From Robertmurraya_A mangrovi (GTDB lineage Bacteria > Bacillota > Bacilli > Bacillales > Cytobacillaceae): DNA of 64,000 nt. Where the stretch lies: NCBI RefSeq assembly GCF_034427655.1, contig NZ_JAXOFX010000014.1, positions 1 to 64,000 on the forward strand, given 5' to 3'. The position numbers and the translations under genes were made by a program. The notes beneath the pieces are model-generated. The model saw only the letters and a program-made list of their open reading frames with translations, was not told the DNA's origin and made no database searches. This document shows positions 59,794-64,000 of this stretch, piece by piece; position 1 is the first letter of the stretch, and every line of letters begins with the position of its first letter.

Positions 59794-60768
59794 ATGGGAA
59801 AATATCGAATGGTGCGGACGGGCTTTTGGAAGAATCCGATTGTTATGGAGGAGATGACCCCGGAGGATCGGTATTTTTATCTCTATTTACTTACGAACCC
59901 ACATACTACTCAAATTGGAATCTATAAAATTACGAAAAAACAAATGGCCTTTGATTTGGGTTATTCCCTTGAGAAGGTTCATTCGTTGATGGAACGATTT
60001 TCTTTACATCACAAGCTGATTCAGTACAATCCGGAAACAAGGGAATTGGCAATTAAAAATTGGGGGAAATATAACCTGGGTAAAGGCGGGAAGCCGGTGA
60101 TGGATTGTATTTTTTCCGAATTGAAGGAAGTGGAGGATGCCTCGCTTGTTGAATATGTGATGGAGTCCATTCTAAAGCACGATATTCGTAGTCTTTATGA
60201 ATCTTTTTGTGGTAAAAAAGAGATTTTTTCTGATAATGAAGGTGAATTGAATACATATATAGATTTAGGTGACAAAGAGCTAGACGATACACTTCTGCAT
60301 CAAAATACGATACGGGGACAAAAAGAAAAAGAAGAAGAAAAAGAAAAAGAAAAAGAAAAACAACAACAAAAAGAAAAACAACAACCTCTTTATCCAGATA
60401 TAGAGAATACTACATACATTCAGCATTATCCATTTGATGTTAAAGACATCGTGGAGTTTTGGGATCAGAACGGATTTGGTTTTTCGAACATAAATGGCAA
60501 AAAGCAGCTGTTAGCTTGGTTAGATGATTCTCGTTTTTTACAGCCGAAAGAGTTGATTTTAAAAGCAATGAAGATTGCGTGTGCTAATAACAAGCGAAGG
60601 CTGAGTTATGTCGTTGGGATTTTAAAAAACTGGGAGAATGAAGAACTGCTGACGGTTGAAGAAATTGATTCCTATCAGGAGAACGAAAAGCCAAAGACCA
60701 GACCATTAACAGCCGGAAGAGATATTCCTGATGAGTTTGAACTCAACTTAACAGCAGGTGAAGATTGA
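59794..60768 (+). CDS. Phage-like DnaD-domain replication protein
   Basis: ATG 59794 is favoured (AAAGGA 11 bases upstream) over GTG 59785. 324 residues: an N-terminal winged-helix-like part (FYLYLLTNPHTTQIGIYKITKKQMAFDLG), a low-complexity EKEKEKEKQQQKEK linker at about 175-200, and a C-terminal DnaD-like domain with FWDQNGFGF and YVVGILKNW. Phages use such proteins to load helicase. A DnaB-like stub overlaps its stop. Accessory in context. Confidence 0.8.
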   Translation: MGKYRMVRTGFWKNPIVMEEMTPEDRYFYLYLLTNPHTTQIGIYKITKKQMAFDLGYSLEKVHSLMERFSLHHKLIQYNPETRELAIKNWGKYNLGKGGKPVMDCIFSELKEVEDASLVEYVMESILKHDIRSLYESFCGKKEIFSDNEGELNTYIDLGDKELDDTLLHQNTIRGQKEKEEEKEKEKEKQQQKEKQQPLYPDIENTTYIQHYPFDVKDIVEFWDQNGFGFSNINGKKQLLAWLDDSRFLQPKELILKAMKIACANNKRRLSYVVGILKNWENEELLTVEEIDSYQENEKPKTRPLTAGRDIPDEFELNLTAGED

Positions 60769-60842
60769 TGAGTGTTGCCGAAAAAGCGTTTTTAGGAAGT
60801 CTGATGAAGGAGGATTACTTACTAAAGGATGGAGAGATCTAA
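60768..60842 (+). pseudogene. DnaB-like helicase stub
   Basis: MSVAEKAFLGSLMKED at the start of a 24-codon frame resembles the DnaB N-terminal helix (xEAExAxLGSLLxDP). The ATG overlaps the TGA of the DnaD-domain gene, as in phage replication modules. The rest is missing. Confidence 0.55.
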
Positions 60843-60960
60843 CCTCTCAAGTTGGTCTTAGGCCAGAAGAACCGTCCCAGTGGAGCCTATACTTATTTCA
60901 GTAGCAATAGAGAAATTGGGCTTTTTCATACTCCATAAGCATTTTTAAGTTATATTCTAA

Positions 60961-60990
60961 AACCATGCTTTGACATTGTCTAAAGCATGG
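60961..60990 (-). terminator. Terminator of the DJ-1/PfpI gene
   Basis: CCATGCTTT and AAAGCATGG perfect stem around a 10-base loop; on the minus strand TTTTAG follows. Confidence 0.8.
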
Positions 60991-61037
60991 TAATTTATTT
61001 AAACTAATATAAATCTACTAAGTTGCTTATTTTCAGC

Positions 61038-61670
61038 TCAGCTATTTATTGAATTCATTAACTGGAAGAAGTATTCAGGTTTATGAGTCTTATTTAGGTT
61101 ATACCATGAATGTAATGTATCTGGTGCAAATACCTCTAATTTTTTCAATACTTCCATCGCAAATTCCAGAGGAGCTATTCCAGATGCAGTAACTAAATTC
61201 GCATCAGATACCGTAGATCCCACCTCATAGAACTTTTCTCCTTTATAGTTAGGACATACCATTTTAGTGTATTCTAAATTATTACTTGTATGCTTTCTAG
61301 TATCTAAGTATCCCATATTCGCAAGGGCCTCAGTTGCACCACAAATTGCAGCAACAATAGTGCCAAGCTTTAAAGCTTGGCCAATTCTTTCCAAGATAGG
61401 TTGATGAATTTCTTCATTCCAAGTAGTCCCTCCTGGTAAAATTAAAAGATCTTTACTCTCAAGAGTACATTCATCAAGGGAAATATCTGGTTTTATGCTC
61501 AGTCCTCCCATAGTAGTAATCATTTCTTTATTAGCTCCTACTGTAATTACTTTTAAAGGTGCTAAATCTTTTTTAAAATATCTTCCTGAGTTTAGTTCAG
61601 CAATTAAATATCCATATTCCCAGTCCGACATTGTATTAAATACATAAAGATAAACTTTTTTTGTTTGCAT
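61038..61670 (-). CDS. DJ-1/PfpI-family protein
   Basis: The chosen start is ATG 61670 (GGAG 8 bases upstream), giving 210 residues. The nucleophile elbow AAICGATEALANMG holds the conserved Cys, and LILPGGTTWNEE the acidic partner. Members are proteases, glyoxalases or amidases; this type is close to Bacillus YoaZ-like proteins. The WYL regulator lies 75 bp upstream on the same strand, with a terminator hairpin between. Confidence 0.85.
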   Translation of the reverse strand: MQTKKVYLYVFNTMSDWEYGYLIAELNSGRYFKKDLAPLKVITVGANKEMITTMGGLSIKPDISLDECTLESKDLLILPGGTTWNEEIHQPILERIGQALKLGTIVAAICGATEALANMGYLDTRKHTSNNLEYTKMVCPNYKGEKFYEVGSTVSDANLVTASGIAPLEFAMEVLKKLEVFAPDTLHSWYNLNKTHKPEYFFQLMNSINS

Positions 61671-61710
61671 CCTATAACACTCCAATCACAATTGATATAG
61701 CCTATTATAA

Positions 61711-61746
61711 AATAACTCCCCTGACAGCTAACGTCAGGGAAGTTAT
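61711..61746 (-). terminator. Terminator of the WYL regulator gene
   Basis: AATAACT-CCCTGAC pairs with GTCAGGG-AAGTTAT; on the minus strand TTTTATAAT follows. Confidence 0.82.
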
Positions 61747-62708
61747 CATACTTGATGAAATTTTATTAATTCCGATAGAACTTCAATAAGTCTTTTCTTA
61801 AGACTAATTGGCTCAATAACTTTAATAGATTTATTGTACGGTAAAAGTAAATAAGGTACATATGTATGTATCATATCTTTTTCAAGAAGAAAAACTGCTT
61901 GATTTGAGGTCCGTTCTTGTAAATAATGTCCTAAAAACCAATGTTGGCAAATATCAGCCAATACATTTTTATCCCCACTAATAACCAAAGAAATAATCCC
62001 TTCCTTACCTTCTATAGTTGGAAGAAGATTTTTTATAAAAAAGTCACGTGCTGAAAAATTTTCTGGCCGGTTAAACTTATTTTCGGTTAGCATTAGACTA
62101 TCAATTCGATCTACTCTAAAACTACGGATATCATTCCTAAGATGACAAAATCCAATCACATACCACTTATTATTCCAATAAATAATTCTGTACGGATCGA
62201 CCAATCTATCATTTAATTGCTTTTCGCCACTTTTATGGTAAAGAATTTTTACTGAGTACCCGTCAGCTAAGGCCTGCTCCAACTCCTTCAAAAAAGATTC
62301 CATAGAGTGAGAACTTAATCGACTGATTACTTCAAGACTAGTTAAATGTTGGTTTATCTTTGTTTCCTGCTCTTGATTTGAGTATTTACTTAGTTTTGAA
62401 ATGGCCCTATTTAGTGCTTCACCTCCATAATATCCGGCTTCTTCTGCAAAAACAGCAGCGTGAAATAGTGAAGTTTGCTCCTCAAAATCAAAAAAAAGAG
62501 GAGCCTCAATAAAATGGTTCAATAAAGTGTATCCACCGTTATGTCCTGGTTCTGAAATTATAGGTACACCACTTGTTGAAATGGTATCAATATAACGATA
62601 CACAGTCCTTATATTAATTTCTAACTTTTCTGAAATTTGTTTTGCAGTAATTTTTTCACCTGAACGAAGCATCCACAGAATCGCTAACATATTGTCAATT
62701 TTAGGCAT
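61746..62708 (-). CDS. HTH-WYL transcriptional regulator
   Basis: A 320-residue protein: an N-terminal HTH_11 winged helix (TAKQISEKLEINIRTVYRYIDTISTSGVPI), a linker, and a WYL ligand-sensor domain near residues 145-215 (the W-Y pair in NNKWYVIGFCHLRNDIRSFRVDRI). YobV-like. The DJ-1 gene downstream is the likely target. The ligand is unknown. Confidence 0.88.
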   Translation of the reverse strand: MPKIDNMLAILWMLRSGEKITAKQISEKLEINIRTVYRYIDTISTSGVPIISEPGHNGGYTLLNHFIEAPLFFDFEEQTSLFHAAVFAEEAGYYGGEALNRAISKLSKYSNQEQETKINQHLTSLEVISRLSSHSMESFLKELEQALADGYSVKILYHKSGEKQLNDRLVDPYRIIYWNNKWYVIGFCHLRNDIRSFRVDRIDSLMLTENKFNRPENFSARDFFIKNLLPTIEGKEGIISLVISGDKNVLADICQHWFLGHYLQERTSNQAVFLLEKDMIHTYVPYLLLPYNKSIKVIEPISLKKRLIEVLSELIKFHQV

Positions 62709-62892
62709 ATAATTCCACCTCTATATGAAATTTATCTTCTATTTTCGTTCAGTTGCTGAAATGGCCTTGAAGAATTCTGGGCTAGTAGAACTGACACGTA
62801 TAAAACCAATTTTCCACAAAATATCACCTCATTTTTGAGATAAGTCTTATGAGACGCTCTTAACTTTGACTTTATCAGTCTCCTACACTTGT

Positions 62893-62923
62893 ATCAATAG
62901 AGTACACTCTATTGATATATAAT
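62893..62923 (+). promoter_or_regulatory. Palindrome with adjacent TATAAT (MerR-like)
   Basis: ATCAATAGAGT and ACTCTATTGAT are perfect 11-bp arms with an AC centre, and TATAAT begins two bases after them. A GAGTACACTC-type core next to a -10 box is like MerR-family operators. No MerR gene is seen. Confidence 0.45.
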
Positions 62924-62970
62924 TGAACTAATACTGAATAGTCACAGAAATGAGATGATACTGTATGAAA

Positions 62971-63076
62971 ATGGCGAGAGGTAGAGAATTACTTACACCG
63001 GAATAGCGACAAGCCTTTATACAAATTTCTGAAGATTAGTGGGGGCTAGGAAGCTACTACAATTTCCTGACGGTAC
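62971..63076 (+). pseudogene. Tn3-family transposase remnant
   Basis: The frame reads MARGRELLTPE-stop-RQAFIQISED-stop-WGLGSYYNFL. With both stops read as Q and E, it fits the DUF4158 N-terminus of Tn3-type transposases (xRGxELLTPEQRxxFxQIPxD...LxxYYxF). Two stops and the loss of the rest mark it as dead. Confidence 0.5.
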
Positions 63077-63086
63077 CCCATAAAGA

Positions 63087-63119
63087 GAGCAAGGAATCTA
63101 GGTCCTAAGCTCTTTTTTA
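63087..63119 (+). terminator. Terminator-like hairpin
   Basis: AGAGCAAGGA and TCCTAAGCTCT stem with a small loop, then TTTTTA. Confidence 0.6.
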
Positions 63120-63381
63120 TACGGTATGAAAGTCTAAGAAATGCTCTAATAATGCTCTAAATAATGAACATCTCAGAACAGGGGAAAAACGGATGGGAAA
63201 GTATATATTAGCCGAAGAAATGGCAGTAATTTGGATTACGAACCAACGGGAAACAACGGTTGTATGGGATTAAAAACATTGGAAAACCCATCTTATAGTT
63301 ATTTTTTGTAACTACTATTTATTAATCTCAGCATATCACGACCTGAGGACCTTTCCGTTTCCTGATAACCTTCTGCATTAT

Positions 63382-63477
63382 CTATACTAAAGTACAGTTG
63401 CTATCCTTATCTTCATTTAACCTATATACTTTATTAGTGTTTACATTTGTGTAAAAATCTCCATCTTTGAGCCTCAT
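63382..63477 (-). CDS. Small hypothetical protein (31 residues)
   Basis: ATG with GAGGAGGG 5 bases upstream. The product starts MRLKDGDFYTNVNTNKVYRL and ends NEDKDSNCTLV. It looks like the start of a longer beta-rich protein, cut by a stop. A strong ribosome site, but no family; could be a fragment. Confidence 0.35.
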   Translation of the reverse strand: MRLKDGDFYTNVNTNKVYRLNEDKDSNCTLV

Positions 63478-63798
63478 CTTGTCCCTCCTCATGTGTAAAC
63501 TTTATTGTACCCAAGATTTTTTCTTAAACCCTCTTGATACTACCTCAATAATTTCCTACTGCTAGAAAAGCTACTTTTTGTAGAATAAGAAAAAATAGAT
63601 ATCTGATTGGTTGCAAAAATAATTCAAATAGTCCAAAGTAGAAAGCAGCCGTAACCATTATACTTAATTAATATCAAAGATAAATCAATGGTTTTTGCAG
63701 TGCAATGAAGGATAATGTAAATAAAGAACACCGATTATAAAACGAAGCTCGTTAAAAATGGGACCAGTAATTTGATCTCTTTACAGGAGTGATAAAAG

Positions 63799-64000
63799 AT
63801 GAAAATATATGTTGATGCAGATGCTTGTCCGGTAAAAGATATTGTCATTTCTGAAGGAAGGAAATTAGGAATTCCTGTTATTTTGGTTACTAGCTTTTCT
63901 CATTTTTCGACTGCAGAACAACCATCCGGCGTGGAAACCATTTATGTTGATTCCGGTGCAGATGCTGCAGATTATCGAATTATGAAATTAGCAGTGAACG
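63799..64000 (+). CDS. YaiI/UPF0178-family protein (partial)
   Basis: ATG 63799 after AGGAGTGAT. The 67 residues present begin MKIYVDADACPVKDIVI, the signature of the UPF0178 (YaiI/YqxD) family, a PIN-like fold of unknown function; EGRKLGIPVILVTSFSH follows. The gene is cut by the right edge of the window. Confidence 0.9.
   Translation, partial: MKIYVDADACPVKDIVISEGRKLGIPVILVTSFSHFSTAEQPSGVETIYVDSGADAADYRIMKLAVN

Larger units (their letters stand above)
62709..63381. other. Accessory noncoding region with a transposase remnant
   Basis: About 670 bp. It has a 24-bp palindrome with TATAAT, a Tn3-type transposase fragment and a hairpin; each is listed separately. The rest shows no ORF. Confidence 0.45.

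Noticed and set aside
63188..63273. A 27-codon frame beginning MGKYILAEEM
   Set aside because: It shares only MGKY with the DnaD-type gene, ends quickly and has no clear ribosome site.

Overview
The window looks like chromosomal DNA of an endospore-forming, motile, low-GC member of the Bacillaceae. Three things support this: AT-rich sequence with strong GGAGG-type ribosome sites, recognisable Bacillus families (SinI/SinR, MotA/MotB, PdaA, SpoVB-like flippase, HutH), and a B. subtilis-like yfk/yfj gene neighbourhood (yfkK, yfkJ, yfkI, yfkH, a YfkF-like MFS protein, yfkD, yfkAB, pdaA, an AlkA-like glycosylase, a TrmA-family methyltransferase) in much the same order but broken up by other genes. 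The species cannot be fixed from the window.

Region 1-16 kb holds housekeeping and metabolic genes: a flippase, secreted M14 and M6 metalloproteases, an SDR gene with its TetR regulator (a matching palindromic operator lies upstream of each), tldD-tldE, a formyl-THF cyclo-ligase-like gene, and a preQ1 riboswitch driving queF and a queuosine-precursor transporter. Region 16-30 kb has an M29 aminopeptidase, MFS and thioredoxin-like genes, topB, an orphan hutH behind a leader terminator, a peroxiredoxin whose peroxidatic Cys codon is an in-frame TGA followed by a SECIS-like hairpin (probable selenoprotein), an MCP and motAB. Region 30-38 kb has psuK-psuG, a class I cyclic-di-GMP (GEMM-I) riboswitch directly in front of a SinI-like antirepressor gene that is too short for routine gene calling, a convergent sinR, an acyl-CoA dehydrogenase, a second methionine aminopeptidase and a degenerate HD-GYP protein. 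Region 38-58 kb is the yfk/yfj backbone plus a P1B-type ATPase, chrA with its PadR regulator, a class I fumarase and two arrays of GATATAT-type repeats. Region 58-64 kb is accessory: a decayed MntA-HepT toxin-antitoxin, DUF2269 and ASCH genes, a phage-like DnaD-domain gene with a DnaB stub, a DJ-1/PfpI protein with a WYL regulator, a Tn3-type transposase remnant, and the start of a YaiI/UPF0178 gene cut by the window edge.

Four families of dispersed repeats occur as pairs in the window. The two observations most worth following are the selenocysteine-type peroxiredoxin (24372-24983) and the c-di-GMP riboswitch-sinI unit (33115-33388), which would let c-di-GMP act directly on the SinI/SinR biofilm switch. 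No rRNA, tRNA or CRISPR was seen.
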